DNA of 10,744 nt from Oscillospiraceae bacterium. GTDB lineage: Bacteria; Bacillota_A; Clostridia; Oscillospirales; Oscillospiraceae. Positions within the stretch are counted from its first letter, which is position 1. Each line of letters starts with the position of its first letter. A program made the position numbers and the translations under genes. The notes beneath the pieces are model-generated. The model was given only the letters and a program-made list of their open reading frames with translations. It was not told where the DNA came from and did not search any database. Below, piece by piece: positions 1-6,537 of the stretch. The stretch lies in the NCBI GenBank assembly GCA_017396725.1, contig JAFQLA010000066.1, positions 1-10,744 on the forward strand, written 5' to 3'.

Positions 1-2
1 AA

Positions 3-101
3 CAGTTTCGCCCCTCTGCGGGCATAATGCCGGAGAACGCGGCAGATACTTTTGATATCCAAAAGGGAGAAAACTATTTTTTAATTGTGAGCGCGGCATA
101 G
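3..101 (+). CDS. possible 3' end of an unidentified gene (partial)
   Basis: This frame is open from the window edge to a TAG stop and encodes 32 residues ending in ENYFLIVSAA. The alternating hydrophobic pattern near the end would suit a final beta strand. I do not recognise a family. Thirty-two open codons at a window edge can occur by chance, so the call rests mainly on its position just before an imperfect hairpin and the channel remnant. The other two forward frames stop early, at codons 9 and 18. Confidence 0.25.
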   Translation, partial: QFRPSAGIMPENAADTFDIQKGENYFLIVSAA

Positions 102-126
102 GAATGTGGCGTTGTTTATAAGAGAA

Positions 127-159
127 ACCCGTTTTCGAGGAAATGTTCGAAAAACGGGT
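127..159. other. imperfect inverted repeat (hairpin)
   Basis: The left arm ACCCGTTTTCGA (127-138) pairs with TCGAAAAACGGGT (147-159), apart from one bulged A; the loop is 8 nt. No T-run follows on the + strand. On the - strand a weakly T-rich stretch follows. It may be a degraded terminator of the upstream gene, or of a gene now lost. The first ATG of the channel-remnant frame (143) falls in its loop, which argues against that ATG being a working start. Confidence 0.35.
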
Positions 160-499
160 ATTTCAATTGGAAAAACTCTGCTATGATAATAAAAATGTCT
201 TTCGCCGGAGGTGTTCCGCATTTTCTGTGTGGTTCGTATCTGCTGTCTTTTTTGATATTTGGTGGGAGGTATCCACGCTGCTTACCATCGGTTACGGTGA
301 TATTTATCCCATCACCATCCCGGACGTCGGTGTGGTGGATATCTCCACCGGTATTATTTCCGCGGGTTTTGTTGACCGGTATTCCCATCTCAAGCGCAAC
401 GGCACCATGCTGGTGCCTCATGGCGATCTGATGATGATGGAGGGCGATCATGTGATCCTCTGCAGTCAGACCGGTATTGCCAATTGTGATTTGATTTCT
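143..499 (+). pseudogene. remnant of a potassium channel with a TrkA-C-type end
   Basis: One open frame contains three blocks known from bacterial voltage-gated-like K+ channels. At 260-301 it reads WWEVSTLLTIGYGD, the pore helix and the TxGYGD selectivity filter. At 347-382 it reads TGIISAGFVDRY, the end of the S6 helix. At 413-463 it reads VPHGDLMMMEGDHVILC, which resembles a cytoplasmic TrkA-C (RCK C-terminal) strand pattern. In intact proteins these blocks are separated by much longer stretches: S1-S5 precede the filter, most of S6 lies between blocks 1 and 2, and a regulatory segment lies between 2 and 3. Here they nearly touch, so several in-frame deletions are inferred. There is no good ribosome binding site (GAGG lies only 2 nt before ATG 143) and no stop of its own; the frame runs on into the flavoprotein gene. 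The outer limits given are approximate. A terminator follows directly, perhaps that of the original gene. A functional miniature membrane protein cannot be excluded but is less likely, since only about two hydrophobic segments remain. Confidence 0.6.
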
Positions 500-531
500 A
501 AAGACAAGGGTTTATTGCCCTTGTCTTTTTT
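500..531 (+). terminator. rho-independent terminator after the channel remnant
   Basis: The stem AAAGACAAGGG (500-510) pairs with CCCTTGTCTTT (518-528) around the 7-nt loop TTTATTG. A run of T ends at 531. It separates the remnant from the flavoprotein gene, which must therefore have its own promoter or rely on read-through. Confidence 0.8.
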
Positions 532-586
532 GTTGAAACAAGGTAACATAGGGGGTACACCGCGGCAGGCGGAAAGGAGAGAGAAC

Positions 587-1936
587 ATGAATATTCTTGT
601 GCTGAACGGAAGCCCCAAGGGGAAAAACAGTGTAACACTGCAGACGGCTTTGTATCTGGAGGCTCTGCACGGCGAACATACATTTGAATACCTCCATGTG
701 GGCGCCGGCATCAAGGCGCTGGAAAGGGATTTTTCCCCTGCTCGAGAGGCGTTGGAAAGAGCAGATCTGCTGCTTTTTTCTTATCCCGTGTATACCTTTA
801 TCGCTCCCAGCCAGCTGCACTGGTTCATCGAATTGGTAAAAGAAAGCGGTGTGGAACTCAAGGGCAAGTGCGCTACCCAGATCACAACCTCCAAGCATTT
901 TTATGATGTGACGGCGCACCGCTATGTGCAGGATAACTGCGGCGATCTGAAACTTTCCTATGTGCAGGGCCTTTCTGCCGATATGGATGACCTCCTCTCG
1001 GAAAAGGGGCGCAAGGAAGCGGAAAACTTTTTTAACTTCGTGATCTGGAGCGTGGAAAACGGCCGATTTGAGCCTGTGGAAGAAGCGCGGCAGAGCGGGG
1101 AGAGAATGCCTGTGAGCATTCCTGCGGCGAGAGCAGGTGAAAAAACAGGGGATGTGGTCATTGTTACTGACTGCGGTGAGGAGGAGAACTCCCTTGCGCG
1201 CATGATCGGGCGTTTTTGTGCTGTAGCGCCCTTTAAGACCCGCGGTGTGAATCTGCGGGAATACCCCTTCCGCGGCGGCTGCCTTGGCTGCTTTAACTGC
1301 GCGGTGACGGGAAAATGCGTGTATACCGATGGGTTTGATGCTTTCCTGCGGGAAAAGATCCAGACGGCGCAGGCTATTGTCTATGCCTTTTCCGTGAAGG
1401 ATCATTCTATGGGCGCACTTTTTAAACTCTATGATGACCGCCAGTTCTGCAATGGACACCGCACGGTTACCATGGGTTCTCCCGTAGGCTATCTTGTCAG
1501 CGGTGATTATCAAAGAGAGACCAATCTGCGGATGATCGTTGAGGGCCGCGCCCAGGTAGGCGGTAACTTCCTGGCAGGCGTTGCTACCGATGAGCGCGAT
1601 CCTGACGGTGAGATCGATGCCCTTGCGGAAAAGCTTGCTTATGCGCTGGAGAACAGCTATGTGCCCCCTCAGAATTTTTACGGTGTGGGCGGCATGAAGA
1701 TCTTCCGCGATCTCATCTGGCAGATGCAGGGCATGATGCGGGCGGATCATAAGTTCTATAAATCTCACGGGCAGTATGACTTCCCTCAAAAGAAGCCCGG
1801 CAGAATGCTGGCGATGTACCTTGTGGGCGCGCTGATGACAAATCCCAAACTCAAGGCAAAGGCCGGCAGCAAGATGACTGAAGGCATGCTGATGCCCTAT
1901 AAGAAAGTGCTGGATAAAGTGAAAAAAGAAAGCTGA
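587..1936 (+). CDS. two-domain flavodoxin-like / NADPH-dependent FMN reductase family protein
   Basis: This is a 449-residue, probably cytoplasmic flavoprotein. The N-terminal domain (about 1-160) begins MNILVLNGSPKGKNS, the FMN phosphate-binding loop of NADPH-dependent FMN reductase and flavodoxin-fold proteins, and SYPVYTF (65-71) is a typical second flavin contact. A second flavodoxin-like domain starts near residue 187 (GDVVIVTDCGEEENS). It carries C232-x2-C235-x2-C238-x5-C244, the compact cysteine spacing of iron-sulfur flavoproteins (Isf), where it binds a [4Fe-4S] cluster; many FMN reductase-family members share it. The C-terminal 80 residues are basic (KKPGR, final KVKKES) with one hydrophobic stretch (MLAMYLVGAL). 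The start at 587 is chosen because GGAAAGGAGAG lies just upstream and the protein homology begins there, although the frame stays open back to 143. The gene stands alone, between a terminator upstream and a shared bidirectional one downstream. Substrate and electron partner are unknown. Confidence 0.85.
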   Translation: MNILVLNGSPKGKNSVTLQTALYLEALHGEHTFEYLHVGAGIKALERDFSPAREALERADLLLFSYPVYTFIAPSQLHWFIELVKESGVELKGKCATQITTSKHFYDVTAHRYVQDNCGDLKLSYVQGLSADMDDLLSEKGRKEAENFFNFVIWSVENGRFEPVEEARQSGERMPVSIPAARAGEKTGDVVIVTDCGEEENSLARMIGRFCAVAPFKTRGVNLREYPFRGGCLGCFNCAVTGKCVYTDGFDAFLREKIQTAQAIVYAFSVKDHSMGALFKLYDDRQFCNGHRTVTMGSPVGYLVSGDYQRETNLRMIVEGRAQVGGNFLAGVATDERDPDGEIDALAEKLAYALENSYVPPQNFYGVGGMKIFRDLIWQMQGMMRADHKFYKSHGQYDFPQKKPGRMLAMYLVGALMTNPKLKAKAGSKMTEGMLMPYKKVLDKVKKES

Positions 1937-1959
1937 GGCAGTTGCCTCAGCTTTTTCTT
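1929..1959. terminator. bidirectional terminator between the flavoprotein gene and argD
   Basis: AAAGCTGAGGC (1929-1939) pairs with GCCTCAGCTTT (1944-1954) around the loop AGTT. T-rich sequence follows on the + strand and the A-rich GAAAAAAG precedes it, giving a T-run on the - strand. The hairpin contains the flavoprotein stop codon (1934-1936), and the argD stop begins at 1962, so both convergent genes can end here. Confidence 0.8.
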
Positions 1960-3135
1960 TTATTCAACGGCGCAGGCCTTTTCAATGACGGCTACAGCCT
2001 TCTTGAGAGTATCCATGGGGATGTTCAGGGGGGGCAGCAGACGGACCTTGTCCTTTGCCGTCAGCACCAGAACGCCCATTTCACGGCAGGCAGCCACGAT
2101 ATCGCCGGCCTTCTTTTCGGTCTGGATGCCCAGCATCAGACCCATGCCGGAGATGGACTTGATGCCGCTCTTGCCGGTGAGGGTCTCTACGATGTAGCGG
2201 GACTTTTCCTGCACTTCGGCAAGAAGCTTATCATCGATACGGTTCAAAATGTTCACAGCGCCGGCGCAGCAAACGGGGTTGCCGCCGAAGGTGGAGCCGT
2301 GCATACCGGGCTGGTAGGTGTCCTTCACCTTTTCGCCCATCATGCAGGCGCCCAGAGGGAGACCGCCGCCAAGGCCCTTGGCCGTGGTGACCACATCAGG
2401 GGTGATGCCCAGATTCATGTAACCGTAAAGAGCGCCGGTGCGGCCGTTGCCGGTCTGCACCTCGTCGCAGATGAGGAGAATGTCGTTTTCCTCAGCGATC
2501 TTGGCAAGACCCTGCGCAAACTCGGGAGTCAGGGGCAGCACGCCGCCTTCACCCTGCACAGCTTCAAACATGATGGCAGCTACCTTGTTTTCCTCTACCA
2601 GTTTTTTGACGCTTTCCAGATTGTTGGCCTCAGCGTAGACAAAACCGGGGGTGAGGGGGGTGAACTCCTCGTGATAGTGATCCTGACCGGTAGCGGCGAG
2701 GGTGGTGATGGTGCGGCCGTGGAAACAATTGATAAGGGTCACGATAGTGTAATAGTCGCTGCCCTTTTTCTCGGCGGCATACTTGCGAGCCACCTTGATG
2801 GCACATTCATTGGCCTCGGCACCGGAGTTGGCGAAGAAGACCTTCTTCATACCCGTGCGGGCGCAGAGGATCTGGGCCAGCTGCGCGCAGGGAGCGGTGT
2901 AGTAGAGGTTGGAAGTGTGCTGGAATTTGTGGAGCTGTGCTTCCACAGCAGCGACCCATTCATCATCTGCCATGCCGAAGATGTTTACGGCGATGCCGGT
3001 ACCCATGTCGATATATTCCTTGCCGGAATCATCCACCATAATGGAACCCTTGCCGGAGACGATCTCTACAGGGAAACGGGCATAGGTATGGGCGATATAT
3101 TCGTTATCAAGCTCTTTCGTTGTTTTCATTTGCAT
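1960..3135 (-). CDS. argD: acetylornithine aminotransferase
   Basis: A 391-residue PLP-dependent class III aminotransferase. It converts N-acetylglutamate 5-semialdehyde plus glutamate to N-acetylornithine plus 2-oxoglutarate, in the cytoplasm. Visible family marks are the NSGAEANE cofactor-phosphate loop (103-110), FHGRT (138-142), the ICDEVQTGNGRTG segment (222-234) with the cofactor aspartate D224, the Schiff-base lysine K253 in TTAKGLGGGLPLG, and HGSTFGGNP further on. Length is normal and the end is intact. The start at 3135 is chosen because AGGAGA lies 8 nt upstream; a second in-frame ATG at 3129 is possible and an ATG at 3174 is too far from any ribosome binding site. The start lies inside argB with a 29-nt overlap, so translational coupling is likely. 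It is the last gene of the argCJBD operon. Succinylornithine or ornithine aminotransferase would look similar, but the neighbours settle the role. Confidence 0.95.
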   Translation of the reverse strand: MQMKTTKELDNEYIAHTYARFPVEIVSGKGSIMVDDSGKEYIDMGTGIAVNIFGMADDEWVAAVEAQLHKFQHTSNLYYTAPCAQLAQILCARTGMKKVFFANSGAEANECAIKVARKYAAEKKGSDYYTIVTLINCFHGRTITTLAATGQDHYHEEFTPLTPGFVYAEANNLESVKKLVEENKVAAIMFEAVQGEGGVLPLTPEFAQGLAKIAEENDILLICDEVQTGNGRTGALYGYMNLGITPDVVTTAKGLGGGLPLGACMMGEKVKDTYQPGMHGSTFGGNPVCCAGAVNILNRIDDKLLAEVQEKSRYIVETLTGKSGIKSISGMGLMLGIQTEKKAGDIVAACREMGVLVLTAKDKVRLLPPLNIPMDTLKKAVAVIEKACAVE

Positions 3136-4003
3136 AGTAATCGTCTCCTGTGACCATGGTGCCGCTGCCCTCATCAGTAAGAGTTTCGATGAGGATGGAG
3201 TGAGGCACGCGGCCGTCCATAATGAATACCTTCTTTACACCGCGGAGGATGGCTTCAATGCAGCAATCTACCTTGGGGATCATGCCGCCGGAGATGACGT
3301 TCTGGCGGAAAAGCTCAGTAGCTTCGCTGATGGTGATGGCGGGGATCAGGGAGGAAGGATCGTCCTTATCCCGCAGAACGCCGGCGATGTCGGTCATGCT
3401 GATAAGGCATTCGGCCTGCAGCTGGCCTGCGATCCATGCCGCAGCGGTGTCAGCGTTAATATTATAGGTATTGCCTTCCATATCGCAGCCAATGGTGGAA
3501 ATAACGGGGATATAACCGCGGTCCAGAAGGTCCAAAACGGGCTGGATGTTGACGGAGTTGATCTTGCCCACAAAGCCCAGATCGGGATCCTTGGCGGAAG
3601 CATCGATCATATGGCCGTCCACACCGGAGATGCCCATGGCTTTGCCGCCGTTGGCTTCCAGAAGGTTTACAAGGCCCTTATTGATCTTGCCGGAGAGCAC
3701 CATCTGCACGATCTCCATACTCTCCTTGTCGGTGACGCGAAGACCGTTGATAAACTCAGTCTTCTTGCCCACGCGGTTGAGCATGTTGGTGATCTCGGGG
3801 CCGCCGCCGTGAACGAGGACTACCTTCACGCCGATGAGGTGCAGAAGGACCATGTCCTCCATGACCTGCGCTTTGAGCTGCTCATCGATCATGGCGTTGC
3901 CGCCGTATTTCACTACGACGATCTTATTGTAGTATTTCTGAATGTAAGGCAGCGCCTGAGTCAGGATCTCCGCGCGCTGCGCGTTGGTAATATTCAAAGG
4001 CAT
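3107..4003 (-). CDS. argB: acetylglutamate kinase
   Basis: A 298-residue amino-acid kinase family enzyme that phosphorylates N-acetyl-L-glutamate with ATP, the second step of arginine synthesis. Motifs seen are VVVKYGGNAM (29-38, phosphate-binding lysine K32), VHGGGPE (64-70), INGLRVTD (85-92, substrate arginine R89), YNINADTAA (180-188) and SGGMIPKV (238-245, lysine K244). The amphipathic N-terminal stretch ITNAQRAEILTQALPYIQKY before the core is the extra helix of the hexameric, arginine-inhibited type. The C-terminal TDEGSGTM matches the usual arginine-site region TDEGxGT. Feedback inhibition here would fit a cyclic pathway that uses ArgJ; this is inferred from family knowledge. The start has GAGGTGA just upstream, and only 11 nt separate it from the argJ stop. 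Confidence 0.96.
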   Translation of the reverse strand: MPLNITNAQRAEILTQALPYIQKYYNKIVVVKYGGNAMIDEQLKAQVMEDMVLLHLIGVKVVLVHGGGPEITNMLNRVGKKTEFINGLRVTDKESMEIVQMVLSGKINKGLVNLLEANGGKAMGISGVDGHMIDASAKDPDLGFVGKINSVNIQPVLDLLDRGYIPVISTIGCDMEGNTYNINADTAAAWIAGQLQAECLISMTDIAGVLRDKDDPSSLIPAITISEATELFRQNVISGGMIPKVDCCIEAILRGVKKVFIMDGRVPHSILIETLTDEGSGTMVTGDDYYANENNERA

Positions 4004-4014
4004 GTCGATTCACC

Positions 4015-5229
4015 TCAGGTTCTGTAGTCGCCGTTGATCTTTACATAATCGTAGGTAAGGTCGCAGCCCCATGCGGTGGCGCAGCCGTCACCGTCGTTGA
4101 GGTCAACGAGGATCTCGATTTCTTTTTCCAGAAGGATCTCCTTGGCAATCTCTTCGGAGAAGGGGATGCCGGCGCCGTTCTTGCACACGGAGACGGTGCC
4201 CTTGGGGGAGCGGAAAGCAACATCTACCTTGTTGACATCCACATCCGCGCCGCTGTAGCCAATGGCGCAGAGTACACGGCCCCAGTTGGCGTCAGCGCCG
4301 AACATGGCAGCCTTGGTGAGAGAGGAGCAGATAACGCTCTTGGCAACGGTCTTAGCCATGGCTTCGCTCTTGGAGCCGGTAACGCGGCATTCCAGAAGCT
4401 TGGTGGCGCCTTCACCGTCGCCTGCGATGCGGCGGCAGAGCCACACGGTAACGGAATTGAGAGCTGCCATGAAAGCGGTGAAATCTTCGCCCTCAGCGGT
4501 GATCTGCTCATTACCTGCCATGCCGTTTGCCATGATGGAGACCATGTCATTGGTGGAGGTGTCACCGTCTACGCTGATCATATTGAAGGTGTTCTGGATG
4601 TCACCGGTGAGTGCCTTGCGCAGCATTTCGGGGCTGATGGCAACGTCGGTGGTGAGGAAGACCAGCATGGTAGCCATGTTGGGATGGATCATGCCGCTGC
4701 CCTTGGCGATGCCGCCCAGAGTGCAGGTCTTGCCGCCGATTTCAAATTCCACGGCGATTTCCTTGGGAACGGTGTCGGTGGTCATGATGGCTTCGGCTGC
4801 TAGAGGGCTGCCATCCTTGGAAAGGCCCTTTGCCAGTTCATCCATGCCGTTGGCAATGGGGGTGATGTCCAGAGTCTGGCCGATGACGCCGGTGGAGGCA
4901 ACGATCACATCGGAAGCGGGGATGGAGAGGGCACTGCCTGCCAGAGCGCACATCTTTTCGGCGATCTCGATGCCGTCTGCGTTGCAGGTGTTGGCGTTGC
5001 CGCTGTTGCAGATCACAGCCTGTGCGATGCCGTTGGCGATATTATTTTTGGTGACGGTCAAAGGAGCGCCCTTGACGAGGTTGGTGGTGTAAACCGCAGC
5101 GGCGCTGGCGGGCACTTCGCTGTAAATGAGAGCTACATCGCGCTTGGTGCGGTTGTGGCGGATGCCGCAATGCACGCCGGAAGCCGTATATCCTTTTGCG
5201 GCGCAAACGCCGCCGTTTACGATTTTCAT
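4015..5229 (-). CDS. argJ: glutamate N-acetyltransferase / amino-acid N-acetyltransferase (ArgJ)
   Basis: A 404-residue ornithine acetyltransferase. It moves the acetyl group from N-acetylornithine to glutamate, closing the acetyl cycle; bifunctional forms also use acetyl-CoA. The protein cleaves itself before the nucleophilic threonine in KGSGMIHPNMATML; here that is A186/T187, giving an alpha chain of about 186 and a beta chain of about 218 residues. Other marks are CNSGNANTCN (74-83), ASTGVIGQ (111-118), NTFNMISVDGDTSTND (213-228), AGDGEGATKLLE, GADANWGR and the typical C-terminus DYRT. The start at 5229 is preferred because AAGGA lies 7 nt upstream. The ATG at 5235 is too close to that site, and a TTG at 5250 overlaps the argC stop. 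Whether it is mono- or bifunctional cannot be read from the sequence. No argA-like gene is seen in the window, which is compatible with bifunctionality. Confidence 0.95.
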   Translation of the reverse strand: MKIVNGGVCAAKGYTASGVHCGIRHNRTKRDVALIYSEVPASAAAVYTTNLVKGAPLTVTKNNIANGIAQAVICNSGNANTCNADGIEIAEKMCALAGSALSIPASDVIVASTGVIGQTLDITPIANGMDELAKGLSKDGSPLAAEAIMTTDTVPKEIAVEFEIGGKTCTLGGIAKGSGMIHPNMATMLVFLTTDVAISPEMLRKALTGDIQNTFNMISVDGDTSTNDMVSIMANGMAGNEQITAEGEDFTAFMAALNSVTVWLCRRIAGDGEGATKLLECRVTGSKSEAMAKTVAKSVICSSLTKAAMFGADANWGRVLCAIGYSGADVDVNKVDVAFRSPKGTVSVCKNGAGIPFSEEIAKEILLEKEIEILVDLNDGDGCATAWGCDLTYDYVKINGDYRT

Positions 5230-5246
5230 AGTCATATCCTTCTTTC

Positions 5247-6164
5247 TCAAATTTCCAGACCCGTAGTCTCGTCCACGCCCATGACGATATTCATATTCTC
5301 GATAGCGGCGCCGGAGGCACCCTTGCCGAGATTGTCAAAAAGAGCGGTGACGGTGGTCTGGGTTTCGTGGCCGTTTACGATGATGCGCATGGTATCTTTG
5401 CCGGAATAGGTGCTGGCATAAATCACGCTTTCATCGCCGCCGAGAGGAGCAACGCTTAAGAGCTTCTGATTTGCGTAATGCTCGCTGAGACATTCCCAAA
5501 CGGTCTTTGCGTCAAAACCGGGGAGCAGCACGGTGGTTGCCATGCCGCTGTAGAAATCACCCAAAATGGGGGAGAAGACAGGGGCCTGAGCAAGGCCGCA
5601 GACTTTGGTCATTTCAGGCAGGTGCTTGTGGGCCAGCGTGAGACCGTAGATGCGGTGACTCTCATGGCGCACATCGCGCTGAGGATCCTCATATTCCGCA
5701 ATGAGCTTCTTGCCGCCGCCGCTGTAGCCGGTGAGGGAATAGGCGGTCAGGGGGAAGTCAGGGGAGAGGACACCGTGATGCACCAGAGGGAATACCCCTG
5801 CGATAAAGCCGCTTGCGTGGCAGCCGGGATTGGCAATGCGCTTGGAAGAGACGATAGCTTCACGGTGCGCCGCGGAAAGCTCGGCAAAACCGTAAGCCCA
5901 GCCCTCGGCCGTGCGGTGCGCGGTGGAGGTATCGATCACAACGGTATCGCTGCTTTCCAAAAGGCTCACAGACTCGCGGGCCGCGTCATCAGGCAGGCAC
6001 AGGAAAACAATATCCGCGCTTTCCATGGCGCCTTTTCGGGCTGCGGGATCTTTTCGCAGTTCTTCGCTCAGACGGATGAGGGAGATGTCCTTTCTGTCGC
6101 TGAGCCGCTCAAATATTCTAAGACCGGTGGTGCCGGCGCTGCCGTCAATAAATACGCGTTTCAT
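5247..6164 (-). CDS. argC: N-acetyl-gamma-glutamyl-phosphate reductase, type 2
   Basis: A 305-residue NADPH-dependent reductase that turns N-acetylglutamyl phosphate into N-acetylglutamate 5-semialdehyde. The N-terminus MKRVFIDGSAGTTGLRIFERL holds the nucleotide-binding GxxGxxG loop (8-14). The catalytic cysteine is C115 in IANPGCHASGF. TGYSGGGKK (about 164-172) and HKHLPEM follow in the substrate domain. The protein is about 40 residues shorter than the common type-1 ArgC and starts with the FIDGxxGTTG pattern of the type-2 family. The start at 6164 has GAGG about 9-10 nt upstream. It is the first gene of the operon, with 17 nt to argJ, behind a promoter and ARG-box-like sites. Confidence 0.95.
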   Translation of the reverse strand: MKRVFIDGSAGTTGLRIFERLSDRKDISLIRLSEELRKDPAARKGAMESADIVFLCLPDDAARESVSLLESSDTVVIDTSTAHRTAEGWAYGFAELSAAHREAIVSSKRIANPGCHASGFIAGVFPLVHHGVLSPDFPLTAYSLTGYSGGGKKLIAEYEDPQRDVRHESHRIYGLTLAHKHLPEMTKVCGLAQAPVFSPILGDFYSGMATTVLLPGFDAKTVWECLSEHYANQKLLSVAPLGGDESVIYASTYSGKDTMRIIVNGHETQTTVTALFDNLGKGASGAAIENMNIVMGVDETTGLEI

Positions 6165-6220
6165 GGTAATATGCCTCGCTGAAAGAATTAAATAAGGTGT
6201 GCAATTTTAATGATATGCAT

Positions 6221-6249
6221 ATAATACCCCGTAAAAATGAATAAATCAA
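6221..6249 (-). promoter_or_regulatory. probable argC operon promoter
   Basis: On the - strand, TTGATT (-35, positions 6249-6244) and TATTAT (-10, positions 6226-6221) are separated by exactly 17 bp. Transcription would start near 6214, giving a leader of about 50 nt. The -35 overlaps an ARG-box-like site, as expected for repression by ArgR. Confidence 0.5.
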
Positions 6250-6251
6250 GT
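6236..6251. promoter_or_regulatory. ARG-box-like site 1 (overlaps the argC -35)
   Basis: AAATGAATAAATCAAGT resembles the Bacillus ARG box CATGAATAAAAATKCAAKT (consensus from memory) with about two bases missing in the middle. It keeps the TGAAT and CAAGT ends. It is weaker than site 2 but well placed to block RNA polymerase. Confidence 0.4.
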
Positions 6252-6266
6252 GGTTTATGCATGCAT

Positions 6267-6284
6267 AATGAATTTTTATTAAAT
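6267..6284. promoter_or_regulatory. ARG-box-like site 2
   Basis: AATGAATTTTTATTAAAT fits the E. coli-type ARG box wnTGAATwwwwATTCAnw with a single mismatch (ATTAA for ATTCA). It lies 31 bp, about three helical turns, from site 1, so two ArgR units could bind one face of the DNA. ArgR itself is not encoded in the window. Confidence 0.55.
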
Positions 6285-6314
6285 ATAATTGGGGATTGGG
6301 CGGAATATAAATTC

Positions 6315-6363
6315 GTTGTTGTGCAAATCCACAAAAGTGGAAAACAACCTATCCCAAAATAGG
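6315..6363. repeat. inverted repeats in the argC-xdh intergenic region
   Basis: GTTGTT (6315-6320) and AACAAC (6343-6348) enclose the perfect small hairpin TCCAC-AAAA-GTGGA (6328-6341). Adjacent to it, CCTAT (6348-6352) pairs with ATAGG (6359-6363). They lie about 85-130 bp upstream of the xdh -35. They may be operators for xdh control or chance structures; nothing else was seen in 6285-6440. Confidence 0.35.
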
Positions 6364-6445
6364 CGAAAATGCATGGAAAGTCAAGGGGATTTGTCGCTAT
6401 TCTGCAAAAAGATTTATGAAAACTAAAAAATTTTTAGGTATTTTA

Positions 6446-6474
6446 TTGAAAAACGGGTGCATATCCTGTATAAT
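6446..6474 (+). promoter_or_regulatory. probable promoter of the xanthine dehydrogenase gene
   Basis: TTGAAA (6446-6451) and a perfect TATAAT (6469-6474) are 17 bp apart. The start would be near 6481, leaving an AT-rich leader of about 57 nt before ATG 6538, with AAAGGAGA 8 nt upstream of the start codon. Confidence 0.65.
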
Positions 6475-6537
6475 TAAAACAATAATTTTAATATCTTTTT
6501 TACTTGGCGAAAATTCCGGAGCAAAGGAGAGAATGAT

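Noticed and set aside
521..549. Promoter for the flavoprotein gene: TTGTCT, 17 bp, TAACAT
   Set aside because: Each box matches only four of six consensus bases, and the -35 lies within the terminator stem. It is possible but too weak to list as a feature.
512..1789. Open - strand frame of 425 codons opposite the flavoprotein gene
   Set aside because: It lacks family motifs and has a low-complexity composition. It is a shadow of the flavoprotein reading frame.
143..1936. A single 597-residue channel-flavoprotein fusion
   Set aside because: A strong terminator (500-531) and a good ribosome binding site lie between the parts, no ribosome binding site is suitably spaced for ATG 143, and flavoprotein homology begins exactly at 587. 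The joined frame is probably accidental.
1942..3153. Open + strand frame of 403 codons opposite argD
   Set aside because: It runs antisense to clear acetylornithine aminotransferase motifs, has no plausible product, and starts in the shared terminator. The same reasoning removes the frame at 3200-4027 opposite argB.
149..6458. Shared 11-mer GAAAAACGGGT at 149-159 and 6448-6458
   Set aside because: The flanks differ, no other similarity links the two sites, and the second copy is explained by the xdh -35 region. It is taken as chance.
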